Part shown: positions 1 to 16,377 of the stretch, piece after piece | Position numbering within the stretch: position 1 is the stretch's first letter | How the letters are laid out: each line of letters begins with the position of its first letter | Source of the DNA: Deinococcus alpinitundrae | GTDB lineage: Bacteria > Deinococcota > Deinococci > Deinococcales > Deinococcaceae | Length of the DNA stretch: 64,000 nt | NCBI RefSeq assembly: GCF_009982895.1 | Contig: NZ_WXZL01000018.1 | Span: 20,436 to 84,435, forward strand | Reading direction: 5' to 3' | Notes under the pieces: model-generated | Databases searched by the model: none | What the model saw: the letters and a program-made list of their open reading frames with translations, nothing else | Told to the model about the DNA's origin: nothing | Program-made: the position numbers and the translations under genes

Positions 1-884
<884 letters not shown>

Positions 885-910
885 AGCGCTGACAACCGAA
901 CTCCTGAACT

Positions 911-940
911 GGCAGGTCGGGGCGACAACCCCAACCTGCC
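911..940 (+). terminator. Hairpin after glyS
   Basis: GGCAGGTCGGGG and CCCCAACCTGCC form a stem around the loop CGACAA, 27 bases after the glyS stop. There is no long T run after it, so it may be an imperfect intrinsic terminator or an mRNA-stabilising hairpin. The following 200 bases up to the fasciclin gene show no gene. Confidence 0.6.
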
Positions 941-1161
941 ACGTTGCGTTTCCATTCAGACGATTGGGCCTCCGGCTTCATATCGCGCCAATCTCATTGT
1001 ATGGCCTCGTACCGAGCAGAGGCGAGAGGTTCCTTAAGCTGGCAACAAGTCAGGGGAGATGGGTTTTCAAAAAGCCCAAATTCGCAACGGCGTCTGCGCT
1101 CTTTCTAAAGAGTGCTGATCCGAGAGCCTAAATCTGCCCTGTCACTTAAAAGGAGCCGCTT

Positions 1162-1647
1162 ATGTTCAAGAAGACCTTGCTTTTGACGACAGCCATGGTT
1201 CTCGCTCCCTCGGCGTTCGCCCAGACCTCTACGCTGCCCAACAACAGCATCGCCGGAATCGTGGTCAGCAATCCCGATTTCAGCACGCTGCTGGCAGCAG
1301 TGCAGGCAGCCGGTCTGACGGAAACACTCAACGGCTACGGCCCCTTCACGGTGTTTGCGCCGACCAACGCCGCCTTCGCCAAAATCCCGACTGATCAGCT
1401 CACAGCTTTGCTCAATGATCCGGTCAAACTCAAGGCCGTACTGCTCTACCACGTCGTGTCAGGGAAAGTCATGGCGGCGGACGTGGTGACCATGACCAGT
1501 GCCACGAGCCTGCAAGGTGCCCCGCTCAACATCATGGTCAACGGCAGCACCGTGATGGTCAATGACGCCACCGTCACCGCGACCGACATTGCGGCGAGCA
1601 ACGGTGTGATTCACGTAATCGACACCGTACTGATGCCGCCCAACTGA
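1162..1647 (+). CDS. Secreted fasciclin (FAS1) domain protein
   Basis: A 161-residue exported protein. Residues 1-20 are a signal peptide (MFKKTLLLTTAMVLAPSAFA, probable cleavage before Q). The rest is one FAS1 domain. The H1-type segment is GPFTVFAPTNAAFAKIP, followed by LLYHVVSGKVMAADV, and the C-terminal H2-type segment is GVIHVIDTVLMPPN. FAS1 domains mediate adhesion or matrix contacts, so a cell-envelope or extracellular role is expected; the ligand is unknown. The ATG has an AAAAGGAG ribosome site at 1147-1154 with good spacing. The gene converges on gyrB and shares a bidirectional terminator with it. Confidence 0.9.
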   Translation: MFKKTLLLTTAMVLAPSAFAQTSTLPNNSIAGIVVSNPDFSTLLAAVQAAGLTETLNGYGPFTVFAPTNAAFAKIPTDQLTALLNDPVKLKAVLLYHVVSGKVMAADVVTMTSATSLQGAPLNIMVNGSTVMVNDATVTATDIAASNGVIHVIDTVLMPPN

Positions 1648-1674
1648 GGCAGGCCGGACCGGGTAAACCCCAGA

Positions 1675-1721
1675 CAAAGAAAAGCGCCGCACCCTTCTGA
1701 CAGGTGCGGCGCTTTTCTTTG
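1675..1721. terminator. Bidirectional terminator between fasciclin gene and gyrB
   Basis: A 19-bp perfect stem (CAAAGAAAAGCGCCGCACC, loop CTTCTGACA, then its complement) flanked by A and T runs, so it can end transcription from both sides. It lies between two convergent genes. Confidence 0.9.
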
Positions 1722-1729
1722 TCATCAAC

Positions 1730-4467
<2,738 letters not shown>

Positions 4468-4477
4468 AGCGGCAAGT

Positions 4478-5371
4478 TCAGGCGTCCAGCCCGCGTTCCT
4501 GGGCTTCCTCTTCCTCACTCAGCACCTTGAGGACTTCCCGCAGAGCCGGGCTGTCCTCAGTGCTCGCGCCGTGGCGCTCGGCCAGGTAGGCGGCCACCCA
4601 CGCGCCGAAGTACCACAGCGCCAGCGCGCCGGGGTAGCCGCCCTCGCCGTCCGGAAACGGCAGGTGCACCACCTCGTCGATGCGGGTCTCCAGCACCTCG
4701 CGGGCCAGGGTCAGCTCGGGCGTCTCGTCGCCGAGAATCAGCGCCACCTTGCTGTCTCCCTTCTCGTGCTGGGCCTCGAAGGCCCCGGTCAGCACGTAGA
4801 GCGGCTCCAGCTCGAAGGCGATGCTCAGCACCTTGCCCACACGAGCCAGCAGGTGCTGCCAGATATGGACCAGGGCGGTGTCCTCGGGCGCGGCCAGCAG
4901 CAGCGGCGTGCGCTGCCACAAACTCCAGGCCAGATCGCGCGCGGGGTTGCCTTCCTCGATTTCGGGAGCGCACTTGGCGGCCAGCGCGGTCAGCAACACC
5001 TCGGCCTGCTGGGCTTGCTCGGCGTGGCCGGTGGCGTAGGCGGCGAACTGGGCCAGATGGTAGGTCGCCGCCACACCCGCCGGGGCCAGAAAATTGAGGT
5101 CGCGGGTCGACATGCCCTCGGCCTGCACGCCCGCGCGCACTACCGCCGCGCCGCTGACCTCGGCCAGTCCGGCGTAGTCGCGCGCGGCGCGGCCAGCATC
5201 GGCACTCTCCAAGATGAGCTGGGTGCCCTCACGGGTCAGGCGGCGCTCCGAGAGGGTGTCCAGCAGCGAGGCGGCCATCTCCCCGGCCCCCACACCCAGC
5301 ACGCCGTAGGGTGCGGCCAGGGCGCGGGTCGGCCCCTGGTAGGAAGCGGGCAGGGTCAGCAGGTCAGTCAT
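4478..5371 (-). CDS. SIS-fold sugar isomerase-like protein
   Basis: A soluble protein of about 297 residues that resembles the phosphoglucose/phosphomannose isomerase family built on the SIS fold. It has a glycine-rich opening ([16 protein letters not shown]) and a second alpha/beta half ([16 protein letters not shown] through [18 protein letters not shown]). Substrate and activity cannot be read from the sequence. The start is set at the second ATG (5371) because GAGGG lies about six bases upstream; an ATG at 5377 is also possible. It is divergent from rapZ, and the roughly 90-base gap holds the rapZ leaderless promoter. Confidence 0.6.
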   Translation of the reverse strand: MTDLLTLPASYQGPTRALAAPYGVLGVGAGEMAASLLDTLSERRLTREGTQLILESADAGRAARDYAGLAEVSGAAVVRAGVQAEGMSTRDLNFLAPAGVAATYHLAQFAAYATGHAEQAQQAEVLLTALAAKCAPEIEEGNPARDLAWSLWQRTPLLLAAPEDTALVHIWQHLLARVGKVLSIAFELEPLYVLTGAFEAQHEKGDSKVALILGDETPELTLAREVLETRIDEVVHLPFPDGEGGYPGALALWYFGAWVAAYLAERHGASTEDSPALREVLKVLSEEEEAQERGLDA

Positions 5372-5465
5372 CAGCATCCCTCTAGCGTGCCACGCCGCAC
5401 CACCTGGAAGCAAAGCACGCGGGCACACTCCAGCGTACAGAGCCGCCAGCCTTTACACTACAACC

Positions 5466-6311
5466 ATGACGTTTATCGTGATCTCCGGACTGTCGGGCAG
5501 CGGCAAGAGCACCGCTCTCAGAACGCTGGAAGACACCGATTACTTCACCACCGACAACCTGCCGCCGGAACTCTGGAACGCCCTGGGCGATCTGGCGCGG
5601 GCACGCAGCCTGGACCGGATCGCCGTGACCACCGACGCCCGCACCCGCGACTTCCTGGCGGCGGCGGGCAGCAGCCTGACCCAGCTCAAGGCGCGGCGCA
5701 GCGACGTGCGGGTGCTGTTTCTGGAAGCCGACGCCGAGGTGCTGCTCAAACGCTACAACCTGACCCGCCGCGAGCACCCGCTGGGCGACCCCAGCTTGAT
5801 GATCGACTTCCGGCGCGAGCGCGAGCTGCTGGCCTCGCTGCGGGCGCTGGCCGACACGGTCATCGACACCACCCACCTCAGTGCCGCCGATCTCAGCAAG
5901 CGCCTGCTCGACTGGCTGGGTGTGCTGAGCAGCTTCGATCTGCGGCTGTTTACCTTTGGCTTCAAGAACACCCCGCCGCGCGACGTGGACCTGGTGCTGG
6001 ACATGCGCACCCTGCCCAACCCCTACTACGATCCGGAACTGCGCTCCCGCACCGGCTTGGACGACGACGTGGCCGCCTACGTCTTTCAGAATCCCGAGAG
6101 CGAGGCGTTTTATCAGCACACCCGCCAGTTTCTGCGCGATGTGGCCGCGCGCGCGCGCGACAGCGGACGCCACAGCTACAACGTGGCCATCGGCTGCACC
6201 GGCGGCCAGCACCGCAGCGTGGCGGTGGCCGTGCGTCTGGAGCGCGATTTGCAGGATCTCAGTGCCCGTGTGATCGACCACCGCGATCTGCCGGGTGCCG
6301 GAGGCGAGTGA
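5466..6311 (+). CDS. rapZ: RapZ family RNase adapter / nucleotide-binding protein
   Basis: A 281-residue P-loop protein. The Walker A motif GLSGSGKS is at residues 8-15, followed by [13 protein letters not shown], typical of RapZ/YvcJ. The C-terminal domain has [20 protein letters not shown] and the phosphate-binding-like [17 protein letters not shown]. In E. coli RapZ senses glucosamine-6-phosphate and steers RNase E to a small RNA; in Gram-positives it is the partner of YvcK. The exact target here is unknown. A TACACT box at 5454-5459, six bases before the ATG, predicts a leaderless message. Its stop overlaps the yvcK start, so the two are translationally coupled. Confidence 0.92.
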   Translation: MTFIVISGLSGSGKSTALRTLEDTDYFTTDNLPPELWNALGDLARARSLDRIAVTTDARTRDFLAAAGSSLTQLKARRSDVRVLFLEADAEVLLKRYNLTRREHPLGDPSLMIDFRRERELLASLRALADTVIDTTHLSAADLSKRLLDWLGVLSSFDLRLFTFGFKNTPPRDVDLVLDMRTLPNPYYDPELRSRTGLDDDVAAYVFQNPESEAFYQHTRQFLRDVAARARDSGRHSYNVAIGCTGGQHRSVAVAVRLERDLQDLSARVIDHRDLPGAGGE

Positions 6312-7729
6312 AGGTGCAAAAGACCCATAAGCCCTCGCCCCCCACCTTTCCCAACCCCGCCGCGCAGGCTGGACGCTGGTCGCGGCGACTGAGCAATTTC
6401 AAATCGGCCAACCATGGCCGCCGGGCCAAGCGCTGGCTGACTCCCGGCATGGGCATCAAGCGCTGGTTTGCGCTGTTCGGCGTCTGCACCTTCGTCGGCG
6501 CGGTGGGGTTTTTGCACTTTACCTGGACTGGGCCGCTGCACTTCACCGCCACCGCCTGGATCTTGTGGCTCAACAACTTCACCAAACCCGAGGTGCTGCC
6601 GCTGTGGGTGGTCGGCGTGGTCGTGATGGCGCTGGCCCTGATCGGCGCGCTGACGGCCATGACCATGCTCAACCGCTCGGTGCTCCGGTCTGTGGGCACC
6701 GATCCCAGCGAGGCGGTCAACGTGATCTATTCACGCACCACCCTGGCACGCGGCCCCAGGATCGTGGCGCTGGGCGGCGGCACCGGCTTATCAAACGTCT
6801 TGTCGGGCCTCAAGCGCCACTCGTCGAACCTCACGGCTGTCGTGACGGTGGCCGACGACGGCGGCAGCAGCGGGCGGCTGCGCGAGGCGCTGGGCATGAT
6901 CGCGCCCGGCGACCTCACTGACTGCTACGCGGCCCTGTCGGACAGTCCGGTGCTGGCCCGGCTGCTGCTGCACCGCTTTGAGCGCGGTGAGGGCCTCGAG
7001 GGCCACACCTTCGGCAACCTGCTGCTGGCGACCCTGTCCGAGGAGCAGGGCGGGTTGGGCGGCGCGATGCAGGACATCCACGAGGTGCTCAACGTCTGCG
7101 GCGCAGTGTATCCGGCGACCACCCAGCCGGTGACACTGATCGCGCGGCTCAGAAACGGCCAGGACGTGCGCGGCGAGAGCCACCTGGCCAGCGCGGGCGG
7201 CGTGGGCGCAGGGGCCATCGGCATTCAGGAGGTGCGGCTCGACCCGCCGCAGCCGCCGACCCTTCCGGCGGTGGTGGCCGCCATCAGCAACGCCGAGCTG
7301 ATCGTACTGGGGCCGGGCAGCTTGTTTACCTCGATCATTCCGGCGCTGCTGGTGCCTGACATTCAGGCGGCCATCCGGGCATCGGGCGCGCCGCTGGTGT
7401 ACGTGGCCAGCATCATGACCGAACCTGGCGAAACCGATGACCTGACCTTGAGCGACCACGTGCGGATGATCGACCGCCATCTGGGCCGGGTGCCCGACGT
7501 GGTGCTGGTCAACAGTGCGGCGGTGCCCAGCGCCGTGCAGGCGCGCTACCGCGCCGCCGGGGCCACCCTAATTGCGCCGCACAGCGTCGACGCTGCCCTC
7601 AAGCTGCGGCTGCGCCACGTGCCGATGCTGCTGGCCGGTCAGGCCCACCACGACCCGCATCTGCTCGCCAGCGCCCTGACCGACCTGCTGACCGCAGACC
7701 ACGGGCGTGCCCGGTCCCGGCGTGCCTAG
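6308..7729 (+). CDS. yvcK: YvcK/CofD-like gluconeogenesis factor with N-terminal membrane anchor
   Basis: About 473 residues. The C-terminal 330 residues are the UPF0052/CofD-like domain of YvcK, with [43 protein letters not shown] and [14 protein letters not shown]. YvcK proteins bind UDP-sugars and affect carbon metabolism and cell wall growth. The first 140 residues add a basic region and two predicted membrane helices ([39 protein letters not shown]), so this form is probably membrane-tethered. Two in-frame GTG starts, 6308 and 6314, follow the GGAGG at 6300-6304; 6308 overlaps the rapZ stop and 6314 has better spacing. Confidence 0.9.
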   Translation: MKVQKTHKPSPPTFPNPAAQAGRWSRRLSNFKSANHGRRAKRWLTPGMGIKRWFALFGVCTFVGAVGFLHFTWTGPLHFTATAWILWLNNFTKPEVLPLWVVGVVVMALALIGALTAMTMLNRSVLRSVGTDPSEAVNVIYSRTTLARGPRIVALGGGTGLSNVLSGLKRHSSNLTAVVTVADDGGSSGRLREALGMIAPGDLTDCYAALSDSPVLARLLLHRFERGEGLEGHTFGNLLLATLSEEQGGLGGAMQDIHEVLNVCGAVYPATTQPVTLIARLRNGQDVRGESHLASAGGVGAGAIGIQEVRLDPPQPPTLPAVVAAISNAELIVLGPGSLFTSIIPALLVPDIQAAIRASGAPLVYVASIMTEPGETDDLTLSDHVRMIDRHLGRVPDVVLVNSAAVPSAVQARYRAAGATLIAPHSVDAALKLRLRHVPMLLAGQAHHDPHLLASALTDLLTADHGRARSRRA

Positions 7730-7802
7730 GGCAGCGCGGCGCAGAAACGCTGGTGGTCTGGCGACACATCCGCGCAGCGGACGAATGCTCTAACGTGAGG
7801 CC

Positions 7803-8042
7803 ATGACCTCCCCTCCAACCCAGGACGCCGAATTTACCCGCAAGGTGGCGCTGGGCATTCTCAGCACCTTGCAGCACAAGGGCCTGATCAGTGCCGCCGA
7901 GGTGGACGCCATTTTGCGCGCCGCCATGCCCAAGCCCGCTGGCCCGCTGGCCGTCACGCCCGCTTCGACGCCGCCCAAGCCCGATGCCAGCCGGATTCGC
8001 CGCGAGCCGCTGCCGCCGCCGGTATTCGACATCGAATTGTAA
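7803..8042 (+). CDS. Small conserved protein of unknown function
   Basis: 79 residues. The first half is a predicted helical hairpin (FTRKVALGILSTLQHKGLI then SAAEVDAILRAAM). The second half is proline-rich and ends in PPPVFDIEL. No signal peptide and no recognised family. TAACGT at 7791-7796 lies six bases before the ATG, which fits a leaderless promoter and supports a real gene. It follows yvcK by 73 bases on the same strand. Confidence 0.65.
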   Translation: MTSPPTQDAEFTRKVALGILSTLQHKGLISAAEVDAILRAAMPKPAGPLAVTPASTPPKPDASRIRREPLPPPVFDIEL

Positions 8043-8140
8043 GCCGAGCATCCCAGGGTAAGGTTGGAACCAGGCATCAAGTGTTTGTCCTGGACGAGGT
8101 TTTTGGGCTCCAGTCCTCGCCTGACGCCACCCCCAGCTCC

Positions 8141-9280
8141 TCAATCGGCGTCACCGGTCAGCGCGCTGAGCAGCCGCAGCGCTTCGGTGAGGCGGTGGGC
8201 CTGCACGCGGGCGGCCAGCCGGGCCTGCTCGGCGTCGAAGGCGTGGCGCGACAGGGTCAGGGCGTCGGCCCCCGAGCGGCGCAGCTGCTCCTCACCCAGC
8301 TTGGCGTCGCGGTAGCGGTGCAGCATCTGCTGAAAGGCCGCCTGGTGGGCGCGGGCGGCTCCCAGGGTGTTTTCCATCTGGGCGGCGGCCTCTTGCTCGG
8401 CCTGAACCAGCGCGGTGCGGGCACCCTGCACCCGGGCGTCGTTGGCGTCACCCGCCTGCCACTCGGCGTAGTTAAGCTGATGGCGGGCACGCAGCACGTT
8501 GGGGTGCATCGGCACCGCCAGCGCGAAGCGCGAGGTTTCCAGACTGACGCTGGGCGTCTCGGGATCGTCCTCGGCCACCGTCTCGTCGATCAAGGGTGAA
8601 AAGGCGTCGAGAAAGGCGGCGGTCTGCGAGAGCATCAGCTTGTTGTGGGCCAGTTGCGGCCCCACCTTCCGCCCGGCCCGCGCCTCGCCCTCGACCTCTT
8701 CAACGGTCAGGCGCAGCACCTCGCGCTGGGCACGGGCGCTGCGAACCTGATCGGCCACCTCGATGCGGGCGTGCTCGGCACGCAGGTTGCCGAGCAGTTC
8801 CTCGGTTTCCCAGCGCCGCACCTCGGCCTGGGTGGCCTGCACATCCCACTCGGCGGCACGTTCCAGATTCTTGAGGTCCGGATTGGCCCGGATGCCTTCC
8901 AGGCTGCGCGCGGCGATCTCGGTGTGGGCGCGGGCCAGCAGCAGCGGCAGATCGTGGGCACGTCTGCCCCAGCGCACCGGCCCCGGCGCGGGCGCGATGG
9001 TGCCGGTGCTGGGCGGCGCGGGGCTGGGCGTCGATTCGGCGAACGAGGCCAGGGCGGTGGTCGCGCCCTCCAGCCAGCGGTCGGCGCGGGCATCGCCCAT
9101 ATTGCTACGGAAAATGGTGTAGACGTCTTGCAAGACTGCCACCACGTCACGCGACCCGAGTGGGCGGATGGCGGGCCAGCCCCGGCGCACCACCGCGCTC
9201 TCGATGACCTGCTCGGCTTCACGAACGCCCATCTCGGCGGCCAGCTGGCTTCTCAGCCATTCACGGTAGGGATCGTTCAT
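8141..9280 (-). CDS. Helical coiled-coil-rich protein of unknown function
   Basis: 379 residues, soluble, with no signal peptide. The N-terminal 70 residues look globular (MNDPYREWLRSQLAAEMG through VLQDVYTIFRS). A proline/alanine linker follows (PSPAPPSTGTIAPAPG at about 84-99). Residues 110-375 are long charged helices with coiled-coil character, such as AHTEIAARSLEGIR, RSARAQREVLRLTVEEVEGE and FDAEQARLAARVQAHRLTEAL. I do not recognise the family. A GAGGA ribosome site precedes the ATG. The gene converges on the 79-residue gene to its left. Confidence 0.7.
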   Translation of the reverse strand: MNDPYREWLRSQLAAEMGVREAEQVIESAVVRRGWPAIRPLGSRDVVAVLQDVYTIFRSNMGDARADRWLEGATTALASFAESTPSPAPPSTGTIAPAPGPVRWGRRAHDLPLLLARAHTEIAARSLEGIRANPDLKNLERAAEWDVQATQAEVRRWETEELLGNLRAEHARIEVADQVRSARAQREVLRLTVEEVEGEARAGRKVGPQLAHNKLMLSQTAAFLDAFSPLIDETVAEDDPETPSVSLETSRFALAVPMHPNVLRARHQLNYAEWQAGDANDARVQGARTALVQAEQEAAAQMENTLGAARAHQAAFQQMLHRYRDAKLGEEQLRRSGADALTLSRHAFDAEQARLAARVQAHRLTEALRLLSALTGDAD

Positions 9281-9344
9281 TCAAAGTCCTCGGGAGTGCG
9301 GCGGTGATGGTAAAGCAAAGGCAGCTTCAGCAGCGGGCCTCATT

Positions 9345-10139
9345 CTAGGGGCCGCCGAGAGAAGCGCGCTGGCGCAGGGCTTCATACAGCACCAGCGCGC
9401 CCGCCGTCGCCACGTTCAGGCTGTCGGCCGCGCCGCGCATGGGAATTGACACCTGAACATCGGCGGCGGCCTGCCAGAAGGAACCCAGGCCCGCGTGCTC
9501 GGTGCCCAGCAGCAAAGCCACCCGGCCCGCGAGCGGCGCGTCCCAGTAGGTGCGGGTGGCCTGGGGGGTGCAGGCCAGCAGGGTGAACTGGCGTGCGCGC
9601 AGCCAGTCGAGCGCGTCTTGGCCCGGCAGCACAGCGGTGGGCTGGGTAAACACGCTGCCCTGCGAGGCACGGATCAGGTTGGGGTTGCCCAGGTCGAGGC
9701 CGTCGCCGACCAGCAGGGTGGCGTGCGCGCCCGCACCGTCAGCGGTTCTGAGCAGCGCGCCGACGTTGCCGGGCTTTTCCAGGCCGTCGAGCACGAGCAC
9801 CGTGGCCTGTTCGGGCGGTTCGGGCAGCGGGCGGGCCTCCCAGCGGGCCAGCGCCAGCACCCCGTCGGGGCCTTCGCGGAGGCTGACTTTCTCGAAGGCG
9901 GCGCGGCCCAGCTCAGTGGTGGGCAGATCGGCCCAGGGCAGGGTGTGGGCGCCGCTGCTGAACAATTCGGGGCAGGTGTAGACCGTCTCAATCGGTACGC
10001 CCGCTGAGAGGGCGCGGGAGAGTTCGCGCGCGCCCTCGATCAGATACACCCCGTCTCGCAGGCGCTCGCGGCGCTCACGCAGCCGGATCAGGCGCTTGAG
10101 CTGGGTATTTTGCAGCGAAAGAATCGGTTCACGGCTCAC
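9345..10139 (-). CDS. TrmH/SpoU family RNA 2'-O-methyltransferase
   Basis: 264 residues. The N-terminal substrate-binding domain (residues 1-95: [30 protein letters not shown]) is followed by a SPOUT knot domain. Family motifs are visible: [20 protein letters not shown] (motif 1), [11 protein letters not shown] (motif 2) and [20 protein letters not shown] (motif 3). It transfers a methyl group from SAM to a ribose in rRNA or tRNA; the target nucleotide cannot be assigned. The start is GTG. CATAAT lies six bases upstream, so the message may be leaderless. Confidence 0.88.
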   Translation of the reverse strand: MSREPILSLQNTQLKRLIRLRERRERLRDGVYLIEGARELSRALSAGVPIETVYTCPELFSSGAHTLPWADLPTTELGRAAFEKVSLREGPDGVLALARWEARPLPEPPEQATVLVLDGLEKPGNVGALLRTADGAGAHATLLVGDGLDLGNPNLIRASQGSVFTQPTAVLPGQDALDWLRARQFTLLACTPQATRTYWDAPLAGRVALLLGTEHAGLGSFWQAAADVQVSIPMRGAADSLNVATAGALVLYEALRQRASLGGP

Positions 10140-10192
10140 CGGGGCATTATGGCGCGGTCAGGCCGGATTGAGCGGCACACCGAGAAATGAAG

Positions 10193-11407
10193 TCAGACGG
10201 CGCGGGGTTGCTGGTGCGCCGCACTTCCCGCTTCCCGGCGCTGCACCCACCACCAGCCCAGCAGCCCCAGGCCCTGCGCCGTTCCGGAAACGAGAAACCA
10301 CATACCCAGCGGCAGCCGGTCCACGAACGGCGAGATGGCGGCGAGCACCAGCGGCATGCCCAGCGCGCCCGCCGCGTTCAGCACCGCAAAGATCCGGCCC
10401 AGATAGCCTGCCGGAACGAGCTGCTGGATCAGCGCCACCGCCGGCACGTTGATCAGGCCGAAGCCGAGGCCCAGTACCAGCGCGCAGCCCAGCAGCACCG
10501 GCACCACTGGGGCCAGCCACATCCCCAGGTAAGCCAGGGCCGTCAGCACGAAGCCGGCGCTCATGGTCCGGCGCAGCGCCAGCCGGTTGCCCAGCCAGGC
10601 GCACAGCCCCCCGGCCAGCAGCAGGCCGCCGCTCTCCAGGGCCAGGTACAAACTGTAGCCCTGCGCGCCGGGGCCAAGCGTGGTCATCAATCTGGGCAGC
10701 ACCACCAGGACCGGGGCCAGGCTGCCGTTGAGCAGCAGCGCCAGCACCGGGATCATGCTCAGCAGCGGCGAGCGGCGCATCAGGGCCACACCCGACCTGA
10801 AGTCGGCCCACAAGCTGGCCTGGTCCTGGACCGGGGGCAAGGGCGGCAGCCTGACCCCGATCAGCAAGACCGAGAACACCAGAAAGCTCAGGCCGTCGAG
10901 CGCCATCGCTCCAGCCGGCGACCAGTGTGCCACCAGCACGCCCCCGGCCAGGGTGCCGAGCAGCGTCATGGCCTGGTTCAGCCCACTGGTCAACCCATTG
11001 GCGCGGGTGAGTTCGGTTTCCGGCACCAGGGCAGGCAACGCCGCGCCGCTGGCTGGCCCTTCGAAGGCGGCGGCCAGCCCGCCCAGCAGCGCCGCCACGT
11101 TGATGGCCCACAGCGGCACCTCGCCCCAGGCCAGCGCCAGCCCGCCCACCGTGAGCTGCAGGAAGCCCTGCACCAGACTCGCGGCGATCAGCGGCAGCTT
11201 GAGCGGCCAGCGGTCGACCAGCGTGCCCGCCAGCGGCAGATTGGGCAGCAGGCTCAGCGCCAGCGTCTGCGCCATGCGGCCCGCCGAGCCAGTCTGGTGC
11301 AGCACCAGAAAGCTCAGGGCAATCGAGGCCAGTGCCGCGCCCAGCCGCGACTGCGCCGAGCCGAGCAGCCAGAGGGTGAAACTGCGGTTCCAGAGTCGGG
11401 TGTTCAT
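10193..11407 (-). CDS. Major facilitator superfamily (MFS) transporter
   Basis: 404 residues with about twelve hydrophobic segments in two halves, an MFS exporter of the MFS_3/enterobactin-exporter-like type. Examples are FTLWLLGSAQSRLGAALASI, LPLAGTLVDRWPLKLPLI, VALLGGLAAAFEGPASGAAL and LGFGLINVPAVALIQQL. The LVDRWP segment corresponds to the cytoplasmic loop after helix 2. The substrate is unknown. The gene is divergent from a helix-turn-helix regulator across 74 bases that hold direct and inverted repeats, so the regulator probably controls this transporter. Confidence 0.88.
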   Translation of the reverse strand: MNTRLWNRSFTLWLLGSAQSRLGAALASIALSFLVLHQTGSAGRMAQTLALSLLPNLPLAGTLVDRWPLKLPLIAASLVQGFLQLTVGGLALAWGEVPLWAINVAALLGGLAAAFEGPASGAALPALVPETELTRANGLTSGLNQAMTLLGTLAGGVLVAHWSPAGAMALDGLSFLVFSVLLIGVRLPPLPPVQDQASLWADFRSGVALMRRSPLLSMIPVLALLLNGSLAPVLVVLPRLMTTLGPGAQGYSLYLALESGGLLLAGGLCAWLGNRLALRRTMSAGFVLTALAYLGMWLAPVVPVLLGCALVLGLGFGLINVPAVALIQQLVPAGYLGRIFAVLNAAGALGMPLVLAAISPFVDRLPLGMWFLVSGTAQGLGLLGWWWVQRREAGSAAHQQPRAV

Positions 11408-11426
11408 GTCCGTTAGTCTGCAAGCG

Positions 11427-11472
11427 CCGGTTCTTGAAAGGACACGGCCTTTTTCAAGGCCCGGTTCTTTAA
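11427..11472. promoter_or_regulatory. Repeated operator-like sequence between MFS and regulator genes
   Basis: CCGGTTCTTGAA at 11427-11438 is repeated as CCGGTTCTTTAA at 11461-11472. Between them lies an inverted pair, CTTGAAAGG (11433-11441) and CCTTTTTCAAG (11448-11458). TAAGCT at 11470-11475, six bases before the GTG of the regulator, is a probable leaderless -10 box. A repressor bound here could control both divergent genes. Confidence 0.55.
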
Positions 11473-11481
11473 GCTGGAGCT

Positions 11482-12105
11482 GTGAGCAAGCTGAACACCG
11501 CCCCCCGCCTTGCCGACGCCGAGCAGGCCCGGCTGCTACTGGACGTCACGCTGCGTCCGGTGTTCTCGCTGCTGATGACTGGCCCCAGTTCGGCGCAGCA
11601 GTTGGCAGAGTCTCTGGATGTGGATATCCAGCGGGCCTATTACCTGCTGCGCAAGCTGGAGCGGGCAGACATCGCCGAGGTCGTGAGCGAACACCGGCGC
11701 AAACGCTACCGCGTGGCTCCACGCTGGTTCATTCCCTACGAGGTCACGCGCTCGGAGACCCTGCACGCTTTTCTGGCCGACCAGATCATGCCGCGCATGG
11801 AGCGCTTCGTGGCCCTCGGCGTGGAGGTCTTGCAGCGCCAGCAGCCCGACTGGGGAGCCTGGCTCGAACTCGGGCCGCTCGGCAGCAGCCTCAGCATCGG
11901 TGACGCCGCAGGCGCGGCCCACGATCTCTTTACCGGCGTGGAGCCGCTCATTCTCAACATCGGCGATATCCGCCTGACCCGCGCCGACGCCGAGAACCTC
12001 AAACGCCGTCTGAGCGCCGTGATCGATGCGCTGGAAGAGCAGAACTCGCCCGAGGCCGACCAGTACAGCTTTGCCCTGATGCTGGTGCGCGGCGGCGTGG
12101 GGTGA
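11482..12105 (+). CDS. ArsR-like winged-helix transcriptional regulator
   Basis: 207 residues with a GTG start. Residues 15-75 form a winged helix: LLLDVTLRPVFSLLMTGPSS, then AQQLAESLDVDIQRAYYLLR (recognition helix), then the wing EVVSEHRRKRYRVAPRWF. The remaining 130 residues form a helical effector or dimer domain with no metal-binding cysteine cluster. The signal it senses is unknown. The divergent MFS transporter is its likely target. The -10 box TAAGCT is six bases upstream, giving a leaderless message. Confidence 0.8.
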   Translation: MSKLNTAPRLADAEQARLLLDVTLRPVFSLLMTGPSSAQQLAESLDVDIQRAYYLLRKLERADIAEVVSEHRRKRYRVAPRWFIPYEVTRSETLHAFLADQIMPRMERFVALGVEVLQRQQPDWGAWLELGPLGSSLSIGDAAGAAHDLFTGVEPLILNIGDIRLTRADAENLKRRLSAVIDALEEQNSPEADQYSFALMLVRGGVG

Positions 12106-12139
12106 AGCCAGTCAGCGGCGCAGGCTCACGGACCGAGCG

Positions 12140-12976
12140 GTGAGGCCGCCCAAGTCGCCTCCGCCGCTGCCGCCCGCCCGCATCTGGGTGCTGCTGGCAA
12201 GTGAGGCCAGCACCGCCGTGATCTTCCGGCGCGGGCCGTCGAGATGGACCCGGCTGTATCTCTGGAACACCAGAACCGACGAGATCACGCCGGGGTCATG
12301 GTTCGAGGGTCAGCTGTACGAAGCCATGAGCGATCTCTCCCCCGACGGCGAGCACCTGCTCTACTTCGCCCGCAACGAATCGCTGGGGCGACAGCGTGCG
12401 GCAAAAGTCAGATTTGGCGTGGACAGATTCGACACCTGGACCGCTTTATGTCGCCCGCCCTGGGTCAAAGCGGTTGGTCTTTGGCGGGTCAGCGGCGGGT
12501 TCACAGGGGGCGGCGTCTTTGACAAAAACCGCACAGTCTGGTTGTACAACATCTACAGCAGCGCCGAAACACCCATTCAGCCGGGCGGCTTCACGGTGAG
12601 GCTGGGAAAAGCCGAGAGCCAGCCACCGATCCTGCTGGCCTCAATGCAGCGCAGCGGCTGGCAGGGCATCCAGCCCAGCGCCTCCTCCTCTGTCGGTGAC
12701 TCGTTGCCGCTCACCCTCCATAAAGGTGCCTTGGAACTTCGGCTGTCGAAGTTTGAGTACAAAGTGCACAAGACCTACCTGTGGCATAAGCCGCAGCCTG
12801 CGCCGGGGCTGGAGGGTGCGTCATGGGCCGACATCGACCAGCAGGGCCGCCTGGTTTACGCCCGCGCAGGAAAACTGCTTGCGGTTACGGCGGGACACGA
12901 AGTCGAACTGGCCGATCTGAACCCCGATCAGCCGCTGAAACGCGCGGGGCAGAATGCCCAAGAAACCAGTCGATAG
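12140..12976 (+). CDS. Conserved protein of unknown function, beta-propeller-like repeats
   Basis: 278 residues with a GTG start and no signal peptide. After a proline-rich N-terminus there are TolB/WD40-like strands: WTRLYLWNTRTDEITPGSWF, AMSDLSPDGEHLLYFARNES, TVWLYNIYSS and a closing WADIDQQGRLVYARAGKLL. The pattern suggests an incomplete propeller that displays data or binds a partner, but no family can be named. It lies 34 bases after the ArsR-like gene, so co-transcription is possible. Confidence 0.6.
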   Translation: MRPPKSPPPLPPARIWVLLASEASTAVIFRRGPSRWTRLYLWNTRTDEITPGSWFEGQLYEAMSDLSPDGEHLLYFARNESLGRQRAAKVRFGVDRFDTWTALCRPPWVKAVGLWRVSGGFTGGGVFDKNRTVWLYNIYSSAETPIQPGGFTVRLGKAESQPPILLASMQRSGWQGIQPSASSSVGDSLPLTLHKGALELRLSKFEYKVHKTYLWHKPQPAPGLEGASWADIDQQGRLVYARAGKLLAVTAGHEVELADLNPDQPLKRAGQNAQETSR

Positions 12977-13179
12977 CCCAGTAAAAGGCTTTCCCCTGCC
13001 GCCCCGCCACTTCATGCCTGACCGGTGCGCCTGTCTGTCACAACACCCCGACACCCAGGCTGCCTGACGGTGTAGAATACGATGTTTACCCAGAAGCGCT
13101 CCCCCTGCTTCTGCCCCCAACATACACGCGGCGACCCGGCAGAGTGCGGGAAAGCCGCCCCAAAAGGAAGGTTCCCGGT

Positions 13180-16373
<3,194 letters not shown>

Positions 16374-16377
<4 letters not shown>

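Noticed and set aside
12977..13179. RDRM search upstream of uvrA
   Set aside because: No 17-bp site with two half-matches was found; only a TAGAAT box at 13073-13078 without clear -35.
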